From: Strix aluco
Taxonomy: Eukaryota; Chordata; Aves; Strigiformes; Strigidae
Assembly (NCBI RefSeq): GCF_031877795.1
Contig: NC_133931.1
Location: 130,672,621 to 130,736,620 of the forward strand
Direction: 5' to 3'
DNA length: 64,000 nucleotides
A program made the translations under genes and the position numbers. This document shows positions 13,901-25,369 of this stretch, one piece after another. The notes beneath the pieces were generated by a model that did not search any database, was not told where the DNA came from, and was given only the letters and a program-made list of their open reading frames with translations. Each line of letters begins with the position of its first letter. Position 1 is the first letter of the stretch.

Positions 13901-16900
13901 ATGAGCATTATGCTAATAATCTTCCTGGGGCTATCATTTACATTAATTACGTGTTTGGTCTGCCTCCTTTGGGTATGCTGACAGAAATACATGAATTTCA
14001 CAGGGAAGTTCACCTCTATAGGTAGCAACAGAGATGTTATGTGAGAAAGAATGGAAAAGAAAATTGGAATAAAGAAACCCTCTATAGTTACAGAGCAGGA
14101 AAATGGGAAAAGTTTATGGTTTTCTCCTAACATGTCAGAAGCTGTGACATCCCCACACCCACCTCAGGCTGCATTTCTCTTGTATCAATGTCTGGAAAGC
14201 CTATCGCTTTTATCCATTATATTCAAGTGCTGATGGTAGCTGCTGCTCTTGGAGATTTTACCAAAGAACTGAAAACAGGTATTCCTAATCATTCTTTGGA
14301 AAACTACTCTGATCAGAATAATGATCATTAATGTCTGCTTACCTGTGATCCTGTTTGTCTTGGGAGGGTTACCTCCTTTACCAGTTTCTAACTGCAGTTC
14401 TGACCTTGGTAGTTTGTCTCACATGGGTAAACTAAAGTTTACAGCAGCGAGAGAAAACAGAAATCCAGCACCCCACAGCATGCATACATGAGCTCACAGC
14501 AAGTCTCATTTCTCTCCTGCTTGCTCTGGCATCACTGTATTACAATACTCTAGGAGTCTGTATGAAATGATTTTTTTTCTATTCTTAATTCCTTAATGGT
14601 TTCTGCAGGCTGTTATCAGGGCATGCAGAACTTCATCTTGCCCTGCACCTTCATGAAGCCTCTGGGCTCCACCATTCATGATCCCCACTTTCAGTCACAT
14701 AAAGATTTTTCTTGCATCCCTACTTTGCTGCAAATATGACTACAGCTCATTTATCTGTACTAGAGACTGAGCACCCAAAATGCTGTCCCTGTTCATAGTT
14801 TAACCTCATCTCTGCCTGAGGGGTTAATGGTTCATGCTCTACTCGCGTAAGTAGTTCAGTGGAGCTATTCATGGGAGAGAATACTCTGCCATGTAGAAAG
14901 ACATCTGGAGGCAGTCCCATGTGGTCAGTGTCAAAATTAAGTTTCTTCCCCATGTTTTCAGGCTTCTCATACTGTTGTACCTTTCACATCTCTTCCCATT
15001 TGGGTTCTTTCACTCATCTTGTGCTCTTTGTTAGCAAATTAAGAGAATTGTAACATAAACAGACTCTTATAAACCCTTTCCCCAGTGCTATTGCAGGCTG
15101 TGTTTATTTTTCTGCTGCATCTGCACCTGGCCTCAAGCAAAATGTCTTCAGCCCCAGATGGTCAATTTTTAATGGTGCTCACAGCAGAAAGCAATAGTTT
15201 GACAGCTGACCCATTGGTCTCATCACTGTTTCTGGATAAAATTGAGAACTGCCAAACAATAAGAAAACATTAGGGGAGGAAAATGACACAATACCATAAG
15301 CAGCTCCAAAGTTCAAATAAGAAAAGAAGTTGGGGATTATTAAATGGAGAACACTGATTGAGGTATACTTCTCAGGATAAATATATACATACATATGGAG
15401 ATCTCAAGGCCAAAATAATACATATGCTAATTCCTGTTAGCAACACTTTAGTGACTTGTGTTAAGGCAGTGGAAGGCAGAAAACCTATTTGTTTCTCTAA
15501 TAAAAATGCCAGGCAAAATCCCCATATATGATTTTCCCATAATCCTTGAGGAGACACACACGGTGAAGAGTAAGTGCAAGGAGCCATGGAAAATAGTCAC
15601 CTGTGATAAGGCAACCCTCACAGCTCACCTCTGTGTACTCATATGGGTTGCTGCAGGCACAGGGTAAGGCATAGGCTGCTGGCCTGGCTGTTGGCCATAA
15701 CCTACTTCCCTTCTTCATTCTCTAGGGCTCCTGCCAGGTGAAATGGCAGAAATGGGACATCTGCATATGATCTCCTATTTTCTAGTATATAGCTCTATGA
15801 TGCTATAGGGTACAGGAATATGAATTATTCCATAAGAAGTGTAAAACTATGCTGGGGAGTAACAGATAAATTTCAGTTGCAGATCTAGACCTGTATTTAT
15901 TTGTTCAGGATCGAAGTTCTGCAATCATTTCAGGCAGCATATGCTTTAGAGGTATAGAGCTGTCATGGCTGCAATACCTATATTTCTACATGTGCAACAC
16001 TTCATTTTGTGTAAGCCTCATCCAATTGTTAAGGAACCTTCACAATACCTTTGTGATTACCTGGATGCTTACCTGACTACCAACACTTGCAGAATGAGGG
16101 ACTGCATGCCTGGCCAAGTCCACAGGGCACTCCAGTGGCAGAACGCAACCATTACTGACACCAGTCAATGTACTGGTCATTCCAGTTTTGCACTGATTTT
16201 CAGCTTTTAGTCCCAAGAGTGTTGAAAACAGTAGACAAATGCCACCTCTCTTTTTACAAACGAAGAAAGTGGAGCACTGCAGGCTTGCAAGCATAGCAGC
16301 CCCAACAGTGGAATGCGGTACAAACACTGTGTATGAAAACATAAAGTGAGAGACCACTTCTTTAAGGTCTTGCAGGCACCAGGAACAGTGTGTATTAATT
16401 CAGTAAATGTCACCTTGTTTGTAGTGATGAAATGTGATCAATGGATGTTTCTGTATGATGTCATTTATCTTTAAAATCAGTTGAGAAAAGTGAGTTCTCA
16501 TTTTTTTGACTGCAGCTGATTCTGTCTTTACGGTAGATTAGATTTTCTGCTGCAGACAGTTGAAGATGGAATGAAAAAAATTTGGGCTTTAAAAAAATAA
16601 TAGAGGATGGAGTTTTCAGACCTTTGCATCACCAGATATGCTAAGCAGAAGGAGGTCCTATGAGGTTGGGAGGTAGTGGGGAAAGGAGGACCCTGGCATT
16701 ATTTAGTTGGCTATAATCACTGCATTCAAGGCATAAATTGGCAGGAACTATTGGGAGGAGACTGTAACAGCCTGGCCCACAGTACTGATGGCTGCAGAAG
16801 GAAAAATCGCTACCCACAGACAAACAGATCTGTCACTGGAAGAAGTTGAAAAAAAGATAGATCTTCATTCATAATCAGATACTTCTAATCCTCTACAGGG

Positions 16901-17363
16901 ATTTGGCTTTAATGTCAAATTATAGTCCTGTATTTTTCAATGGCACTATGATGTCCTAGCTGTTGTGTTTTAAGGTAAGAAAGAAGCTAGAATTTTCCAG
17001 TGACTACTATGAAAAAAAAAAAAAAAGGCAGAGGAAAAGTAAAGCTGCTTGAAGTATCCCAAATACTGCAGGGAACTGTGTGGGGAGGTATTACAGAAGA
17101 GATGATTGGAATTGCCTTCAGAAAGGAAATGGGGGGAGAATTTTCTTGCTTGAATATTCATAAGTCTTAAAAAGTTGGGGTTTTTTGATTGGCTTTAAAG
17201 TTGTGTTTGATTGGCTTAGAAACTGTAAAGGGGAAAAAAAGTAGAAATTCCATCCTGCTTTAATCACTGCCCACTCCAAGATTCCCTAATGACTTCCAGA
17301 CACATTCTTTTTATGCTATTGTTTTGGCACAGTTTCCAGACAACTTTTGAGTCTGTTAACATT

Positions 17364-17384
17364 AAAAAAAAAAAAAAAAAAAAA
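17364..17384 (+). repeat. A homopolymer (21 bp)
   Basis: A run of 21 A follows GTTAACATT. No retroposed gene is recognisable upstream, so it is called as a simple repeat only. Confidence 0.95.
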
Positions 17385-17825
17385 GCCTTACTCTGCCCTC
17401 CTCTCTCTTCTAACAGAAAACAGATTTCACTCTGGTTATATAAATGTGTGATGAGCTGGAGAAATAAAATGCCTGTTGCTGTCTCTCCTCAATCTCCAGG
17501 AAACCTTCTGATATAAAGTGAAGGGAAAATATTCACTGAAATTCCTTGTAGGGAAAGAGGTGAAAGCAGATTCCATACAATCTATTGATATTTAAGTAAA
17601 ATAGCATGAAGTTGAATATAAACCAAAGAACGCTTACTCTACAAACCTAAAACTCCCCTCCATGAAATAATTTTCATGCTGCTGTCTGTGTCACTGGCCT
17701 GTTGAGCCATCTAAAACAAATCATCTTGCCTCTTAATGCCTCAGTTTCCCCCTGTGTGAAATGGAGACAATGGTACTCAGCTACAGTATAAAAAACTTTT
17801 ATGACCTTCAGATGAAAAGCACTTT

Positions 17826-17875
17826 GCAAGGTAGGGTCAAAACAGCTTCTGCAAGGTAGGGTCAAAACAGCTTCT
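17826..17875 (+). repeat. Perfect 25-bp tandem duplication
   Basis: Two head-to-tail copies of a 25-bp unit that starts GCAAGGTAGGG and ends CAGCTTCT lie at 17826-17850 and 17851-17875, with no mismatches. Perfect identity suggests a recent slippage or an assembly duplication. No coding frame or known regulatory motif explains it. Confidence 0.95.
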
Positions 17876-19565
17876 GACACATATAGGGGATGACAGAAGA
17901 ATCATGATGTGTTTGCTATGCTGGAGAGCAAAACAGCAGTCCCTTCTGCAATGGTGTATTTGATGCCCATGCAAGGTTGCCATGTATTGTATCTGTAAGG
18001 TTCTCTATTTCCTTTTGAACAAAATAACCTATTAGTACTAAGAAATGCTGTCTTTGAAAGCCAGCAAACCACTGAGACCTACCTCCTTAGGCACCCCACT
18101 ATCCCTACCTTTCCAGAGGATAAAACTCAGACCTTTTCAGACTGTATTTGTTCTATATCTTCTGAGGGAATCCCATCATTCTTCTACTCAGACTTTCTTT
18201 CGCTAACATTGATGTCCACATCAAAATGTCTACCTCCATGGTTCTTGTGTCTTCCAGCCCTCCCATCCATGACAAGGGAAGAAAAGGTGGTGTACATCCT
18301 TTGAAGAAAATGCCCTTCGCACTCAAAAAGTCTGGCTTTCAGGTACTGTCACCTTTTGCACCAACAGAAGTTCATCAGGTACCACCTGGCCAAAAACCCC
18401 ATGGAGTTCCTGATAACGTCAGTAAAGGTGCTAAACTACCTTTGTCTTAAATATATGCAGGTTTTAGCTCCTTGCTTTGTCACTAGTTCACCCCAGCCCA
18501 GCCTGTGCCCCACATCTCTCCCTCCATATTGCTGCCAGAAATATTCCTGGTGCTGAAATTTTCCTTATGGGTGACAAGCTGGTACTACCAAGCACCGGGA
18601 AGAACCATGACTACAAAATGTAGCACACACAAAGTGCATTTACTACTTTTTACTGGAACAGCATGAAGTGGCTGCCTCTTCTATCAGTGGTGGGTTTTAC
18701 TGTCATGCCGTGGTCTGAGCATATAATTGATAGGGACAGATGAGAGAGGGGATACAAGGCCTGCTGGGATATCTTTGGGAGACACTGGTGCTTGCAAACC
18801 ACTCATCAACATTTGGATTTCCCTAGCCTTGATGTATCTATGTGAGCCAGTCATGGTATGAAGACTCCTACATTTGAGATAGTCACATTGGCTCCCTCAT
18901 AATATATGGAGAAATGGTCAACACCATCACTGTAGTCAAAGGCAAAATGTATTGTGTCCTAAAATTGTCCACAGAAAATAAAGGGTGGTCAAATTCAAAC
19001 ATTTATGTCTTAGGTGCCTGAAATTACATGGGATGGTTCTATCCATAAGGTTTGATGGGACCACAGTTACCTATAACATTAATTCAATTGTGCATCAAAA
19101 AATAATTTTGCTATTCATTTCACTCTAACCCAAAACAAAGGAAATGCAAATTATGGCCATGGAAGAGACTTTTTGGTTTCTTCTTGCTCTTAAAATGTTA
19201 ATTTTTCTGGCCATTAAGTTAAACAGGTTTTATGATGTTGCTCATAGCTCTATAACCTAGTATTCCAAGTAGAGAGTTGCCTTGCCAAGAAAGAGAGAGA
19301 AATGTGATCTGATAGTGTGGATAGGCAGGCCTTGCTGGAAGTTTCTAAGGCAGTCAGCTCCCCTTTGCTTTCTTAGTCCAGCTGGAAGATTTCAACTAAG
19401 AAGGCATCAGGTTTCATCTGCAGATATGTACAGGTAGATAATATTTTGGAGGAATGCACCATCACAAATAACTAATGGCAAGTATAACACTGTTGTCCTC
19501 CATCATTTTGCACGAGTGGGTCCTTGCTTGGAGTAGCAGAGTAGATTTCACTTTGTCAAGAAAAG

Positions 19566-20369
19566 ATCATAGAATCATAGAATAGTTTGGGTTGGAAGGG
19601 ACATTTAAAGGTCATTTCATCCAATCCCCCCTGCAATGAGATCAACTAGATCAGGCTGCTTAGAGTCCTGTCCAACCTGAGCTTGAATGTTTCCAGGGGT
19701 GGGGCATCTACCACCTCTCTGGGCAATCCGTTCCAGTGTTTCACCATCCTCATTTAAAAAAATGTATTCCTTATATCTAGTCTAAATCTACCCTCTTTTA
19801 GTTTAAAACCATTACCCCTTGTCCTATCACAACAGGCCCTATTAAAAAGTTTGTCCTCATCTTTCTTATAAGCCCCTTTTAAGTATTGAAAGGCTGCCAA
19901 AAGATGCCCCTGGAGCCTTCTCTTTTCCAGGCTGAACAACTCCAACTCTCTCAGCCTGTCCTCATAGAAGAGGCATTCCATCCCTCTGATAATTTTTGTG
20001 GCCCTCCTCTGGACCTGCTCCAACAGGTCCAAGTCTTCTCTGTGCGGAGGGCTCCAGAGCTGGACGCAGTACTCCAGATGGGGTCTCATGAGAGTGAAGC
20101 GAGGGGGGAGAATCCCCTCCCTTGCCCTGCTAGTCACACTTCTCTTGATGCAGCCCAGGATACGGTTGGCTTTCTGGGCTGTGAGCGCACATTGCTGACT
20201 CATAGTTTTCCATCAACTAAGATCCCCAAGTCCTTCTCTGGAGGGCTGCTCTCAATCCCTTCATCGCCCAGCCTGTATTGATGCCAGAGATTGCCCTGAC
20301 CCATGTGCAGGACCTTGCTCTTGGCCTTGTTGATCCTCATGAGGTTCACATAGGCCTACTTCTCAAGAT
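19566..20369 (-). mobile_element. CR1 LINE, 5'-truncated copy with decayed ORF2 C-terminus
   Basis: About 800 bp of CR1 lie in reverse orientation. The left edge carries the diagnostic 3' end: two ATCATAGA-type octamers followed by TTTGGGTTGGAAGGGAC. The remaining open stretch (19754-20203, 149 residues) is the C-terminal part of the reverse-transcriptase polyprotein and contains family landmarks such as MSQQCA, LEQVQRRATK and [15 protein letters not shown] one-base-type frameshift lies just upstream of 20203. Beyond it the other frame still reads the expected DLG and [12 protein letters not shown] phrases toward 20369, where similarity stops. The catalytic palm (F-A-D-D box) and endonuclease are absent, so the copy is dead. 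I infer it is older than the 43 kb copy because it has more substitutions and uses the less usual FTLMRPHLEY wording. Confidence 0.93.
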
Positions 20370-22430
20370 ACATAATTACCCTAAGGCTAATTCCTTTCTG
20401 TTTCAGAGACACTTTAATCAGTAGTAAACTAAATAAAGATCAAAACAGAGATTATTGCTATAAATGCACTTACAAAATAAATAAAGGAAGTATAGAACAC
20501 TGCATACTATATAGACTGGGGTTTTGTTTGTTTTATTCTTTTAGATTTGTCTATCAAAAGTGTTTTGGAAAAAAAAGTACAAAAATCAAAGCCCACTCTC
20601 GTGGTTGTTACTGCTGTCTCACAGACTGGCGACTTCTGCTGGTAGTCCTCTAGATCAGGTATAGGTCAGCTCTCTGAGCATCAGATGCTTTTTGAGAATC
20701 AGACCTTTTCAATTTTAAATTCTTGCATTAAATGATTTTATGTAAAAGTTCAGCCAGCTGATCCTGATCCTGGGAGTAGGAGGAATGCTTTTGAAAGCTG
20801 TCTCTAGAAAACATTCAGAGTGTTGGGCAGAATTAAACTAAACTAAGAAACTCTGTAACCTGAATTTTAATTAAAATTAAAAGACTTGTAATGGAATAGT
20901 TTTATCTAGCTGTTATGAAGTACTGAGAAAGAACCTATTTCTTTCTAGTGTGTTTATCCATTTTCACTACTCAGCACACTGACAATGTGTAAGCTGAAGG
21001 CAAATAACTCGCAGCAGGACAATAAAAACAATTATAAGGAAAGTAATTTTGATTTAGCTCTTCTGCTTGGTCATTTAATGAGTTTATACTAGAGTTTATA
21101 CCAATGAGATCTATGACAGTTCATTAAATAAAACCTTTACTAATAAAAGCAGCATTAAAATCACTTGGATTTCCTGCCATGCGAGTATCTAACATGGTAC
21201 AGAGAACTTTACAAATTCTAATCTGTAAGAAAAAAAGAACATTTCCTTCCTCTGCAACTGCTAACACTAACCTGGATTTAAAAGGAAATCTAGTCAATAG
21301 GCACAGATCTCTCCTGAAGAAGCGGTTTAATAATTAACAAAACCCAGTAGAATATACTCTTTCTCATATTTAAATCATATGACTTTGAACCTATATTTTA
21401 TTGTCTCTTAAAATACCTCAATGTCTATCCAGTGAAAATATTTTCTTTGCCCTTATCAGAAATACAAATGAGGATGCAACTTCAGATGCATAATGAAGAC
21501 AAAGTATTCTGTGCACAGAGGCAAGTTGTCAGGTACGGGCACACATCTAGGCCAGCAAACCTTTTTTCACCACTATGCTGCATACAGAGATTATCTGGAC
21601 GCTAATCCCTGGAATAGGCACAGTACCACAAAATTGTTTTGCCGACTATGAACTGGCATGGGCCAAAAGCAGCCCAGGGACCATTCTGACAGTATAGATT
21701 ATTTATAGTGCCAAGGAAGGCCCTCAGGCACTGTTTAATGTACCACTGTAGCCATAGCCAGCTTGGACCAGACTAAAGAGGGATGTAGGAATTTTGTTTG
21801 CATCCAAAGCAACACTTGACAGAAAAGTTTCAGACAGCTTTGAGGCAAAATCAGAGGCTTCATATCAGAAAATCTATACCATATCCTTTGATGTGCAAAA
21901 GTAACAAATCATTTTGAACAGATGGTTCTGAGACTCACTGTTTTTTGCCAGATTTTTTAGTCCTTGATCACCAATGTTACTAGTGTCAAGAAAAGTTCCC
22001 AGTTCCTGCCAAGGTTTTTCAAAGCTGGATTCTTTGGGCAGACACTGAATCTAAGAAACTGAGTCTATTAAATGTAATAGAAATGTAGGGCTGAGAAGTC
22101 AAGAGTTAGGTTAATGTATCTCTTCTAAGCAAGTGTAAGTATTTCTCAACAAATTCTGACACATACTTGATACACTTTTAAAACTTCTAAGGAAATTATT
22201 TTTGCCACCTGTCTCGAAAGTGTCAGTAGGTAAGTAGCATTACTAGAATGTTTTTCTCTAATAGCTAATCCAAGTCTTTTAACATTTAAAGAATAAAGAA
22301 TTTACTTGTTCTGCCCTAAATGAAGTGCAAGCAACCCTTCACATGCTGGAAAAATATGGATTATATGTCCATTCAATCTTCATTTCCTCAAAACTGACTT
22401 AAACCTCTTATCTGTCTTGTTGAATGACTG

Positions 22431-22457
22431 CTTGCTTGCTTGCTCTCCCTCTCTCTT
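22431..22457 (+). repeat. CTTG microsatellite grading into CT-rich tract
   Basis: Three to four CTTG/CTTGCT units are followed by a CTCCCTCTCTCTT pyrimidine run. This is a short, imperfect simple repeat with no evident function. Confidence 0.85.
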
Positions 22458-23460
22458 GGTCGCTCCAATTTGTCCCCCATGCATCCCAAGAGTAATAAAA
22501 GCTGAGACTTCATCAGTGTTGAAAAATGCAACGTAACTGCTTACATACAGTGTTCTTGTTAACGTACTTCTAAATGACACAGGTAATGCTGCAAAGAGGC
22601 TGTACCATTGACTCCCACTCAGTTTAGCTTTCTCCATATTCCCCAGATCCTTCTTTGGACTGTTATCACCCACCTAATAACTATTCACTGTATATTTATG
22701 CATCTGTTTGTTTTCCTTCCTAAATTTATTTTGCTCGTGTTTGTTTTTATTGAACTCCAACTGTGCTATTTTCCTCCCTTTCTCCAATTGGTCAAGATGA
22801 TTCTGAATCCTGATCCTAAAGTCTTTCACCCCCTACTCCCACTATGGTGTCACACTCAACTGTTTTAGCGTTCTGTTTAAATAAGCCCTAAGAATACTGG
22901 GTGGGGCAGAACTCACATATAGATCCTTATACAATAATGAAATGCCCTGAATTAAACATTTATAATGAAAGATATTTGATAGGTCACCAGATTGATGATA
23001 TTTTCTAAGGCTGTCCCACTGCAAGAGTTTTTATCTTAATCTAATTTCTAAAACTTGTCTCCAGCTACTATTTTCTTTATTCATTATGAATTCATCCTTC
23101 AGTGATTTCTTATGAACAAGTGTTTCCCCCTCCCTAAAACCATAGGAATTAAGTGCAGTGATGTAATGTAGACTGGAGCTGTAATGTAGCTGAGAGCTTC
23201 TGATAACACAGCAGGAAATGGGGAATGCCCCCAGTGAGTTAGTCATGAGGGAGACTAATTTATTTCATCCCCTATTTCGTGCAGATGTTCTTGAAAAATT
23301 CTAAATATCTTAGCTTCCTACTCATTTGCCTTTTCTTTGGGAAAGGCCTAATGAAAAATCTCATCACAGAGACAAAAGAAGTAACAGCCCCAGGAGATGA
23401 ATTACCTTTTCACTCATAGCTGACTTTATACAGTGTTTGAAACTCTGCTTTTCAAGCAGG

Positions 23461-23520
23461 AAGTTGAATTAACTGACTTCCAAAGATCCCGATGAGCAAA
23501 CATTTCCATGATTCTGTGAA
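23461..23520 (+). mobile_element. Possible degraded CR1 3' tail
   Basis: The segment ends in TTTCCATGATTCTGTGAA, close to the canonical CR1 terminus (...ATGATTCTGTGA). It is preceded by a GATGACCT-like phrase (AACTGACTTCCAAAGATCCC) where CR1 has its GACCTxxxxGGTCCC motif. Many positions differ, so it would be an old copy; chance similarity is possible. Confidence 0.45.
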
Positions 23521-23721
23521 GTGGGTACTTGCTGCTGATGGAAAGAGTTTTTCAAAATTTTTCATGCAACCTTTTTTTTAAAATTCTTTCAAACCAGAAA
23601 ATTTCCCTGAAGATTTATCAGTTTTAATGTAATGGTGGGTAATGTTCAGTAATGTTTTTACTTAAGAATTAAATAAAATTGTTGTTTATCAACTCCCTGT
23701 CATGTACCATATGAAATACTG

Positions 23722-23790
23722 AAGGGTTTTAGTTAAAAAGAGGGGGTTTTAAGTAAAGTTTTTAAGTAAAAAACGGGGTTTTAGTAAAAA
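23722..23790 (+). repeat. Imperfect GGGGTTTTAGTAAA-type repeats (about four units)
   Basis: Four loosely spaced units share a (G)3-5TTTTA(A)GTAAA core, starting near 23722, 23742, 23758 and 23775, with period 16-19 bp. The third unit has lost its G-run. It resembles a small degenerate minisatellite, and no function is evident. Confidence 0.75.
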
Positions 23791-25323
23791 TTCTCATCAC
23801 CAAAACTATCAGAAACAATTAAAAAGCAGTATGAAAAACTTTTCAAACAATGTAAAAAACCGGGTATTTACCAAACTTTGAAAAAGTAGAAAAATCCTCA
23901 TCATCCTTGACTTTTTATTTTACAATATCATTTCCTCATTTTTCATTGGTAGTCTCATATTTTCCAAAATCTTGTTAATTTAAGGCACTTGTATTCATCA
24001 GCATTAAAGTTCCTCCTTAGTCTGCATGATCCTGAGCTGTGATGCATCTCCTCCTCAAGATCCAGGGGGCAGTTTAACAAAGGCTATTCCTAGATTTTGC
24101 CCAGGCTTTGTACTTAGCCTGAATATGGTCTATCATTTGTATCTTCCTGACACATCATGAAGTGAAACAAGCCAGCTTCTCCTAGCAGAGTTTCTCCATA
24201 AGATTCTTTTTATCTTACTGTGCACAGACTGTTCAACGCCCTGCCTCTCTCCTGCATGTGTTTTCCAGATTATTTTTTCACTCTTTTGTTGCACAGCTAT
24301 GTGAATCGGCTCAGATTAAGTTGAAAAAATAACTCCACATATAGGGTTTGTGTTGTGGCAAGGAACGGGGAAACTTTTTTAGGTGGGTGGGGAGAGCAGG
24401 GAAGTTTAGACATTTGCCATTCATTAAAACTCCTCTTCCTAGTGCTGTTGAGGGGACTATAGCTATTGCTCTGTGGGTTTTTTTTAAAGAAATGCAAGCA
24501 CCTTTATACTTAGTTGCAAATTGCTAGTGATTTACTCCGCTAGCTCAGTGACAAACTATATCCTATTCAAGGTATAGAACTGGAAAGTGTCTTCCAGCTT
24601 TATGTTAGTTCTTCATGATTTTTCAGAAATATCGCTACTACCCTAGCGTTGTTTTTTACAACCAAGTACCTTTGTATTTAAGAACAGAAAGTTTCAGAGG
24701 TGATAGAACAACTTACTTTTAACTCACAATAGTAAAGTACAGGCACAGAGCAGAGGGGCAAAATGTCCTTTTCCATGGCAAAAAGGAAAATGTTAACTTC
24801 TTTGCTGTTCCAAACAAACTCGTGGGAAGTGGAAATGCACTTGGAACGAATGTTGGCAAAATGTATGCTTATGGGTTAAAGATGCAAACGCTTTAATGGA
24901 GTGCAAGAAAACTTGCAGGTCAAAAAGCAAAGGATTCCCTTCCCCCCTGCTCTGCCTGAATATTTCTTCCAGGGATTTGAGAACTGTAGGATGACGTGGA
25001 AAGGGGTAATAAAACCCTGTGAGGCTCCGGGTGTTCCACAGCCTGGCCTCGCTCACAGCAGCTCTAGACACTTAAAATTAAAAGTCCCAGGGAGTGAGTG
25101 AGTCATCTTGTCTCCCAGCTTCTCCCTTTTCAGAAGGGGCAGGCAAAGACGCTGAAGATTTCCCTTGCAAATATCTCGATCTTGCAAGCTTTAGTCAAAT
25201 TATAACAGTAATATTTTTTATGTTACTAAGGACCTGCAATAAAACAAACAAACCTCAGATCCTGAGATCTAGCAATTCTCAGTCTCAGTGTATCAGGCTG
25301 TGCCACTACCAAACTTTTCTGTG

Positions 25324-25369
25324 AAAAGAGAAAAAAAAAGAAAAAAAAAGAAAAAAAAAGAAAGAAAAA
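25324..25369 (+). repeat. (A9G)n simple repeat
   Basis: Three exact AAAAAAAAAG units occupy 25331-25360, flanked by GAAAAGAG on the left and AAAGAAAAAT on the right. It is an A-rich 10-bp-period repeat, which may behave as rigid or nucleosome-disfavouring DNA. Unit count may vary between individuals. Confidence 0.95.

Larger units (their letters stand above)
5607..19565. other. Intergenic DNA, no gene recognised
   Basis: These 14 kb of AT-rich sequence have only short open frames (up to about 107 codons), none with recognisable domains, and no tRNA or snRNA-like promoter/box arrangement that I could find. The items I could pick out inside it are a purine tract, a possible old CR1 piece, an A21 homopolymer and a 25-bp tandem duplication, each listed separately. 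By inference it continues the intergenic flank of COL1A2. Confidence 0.65.
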
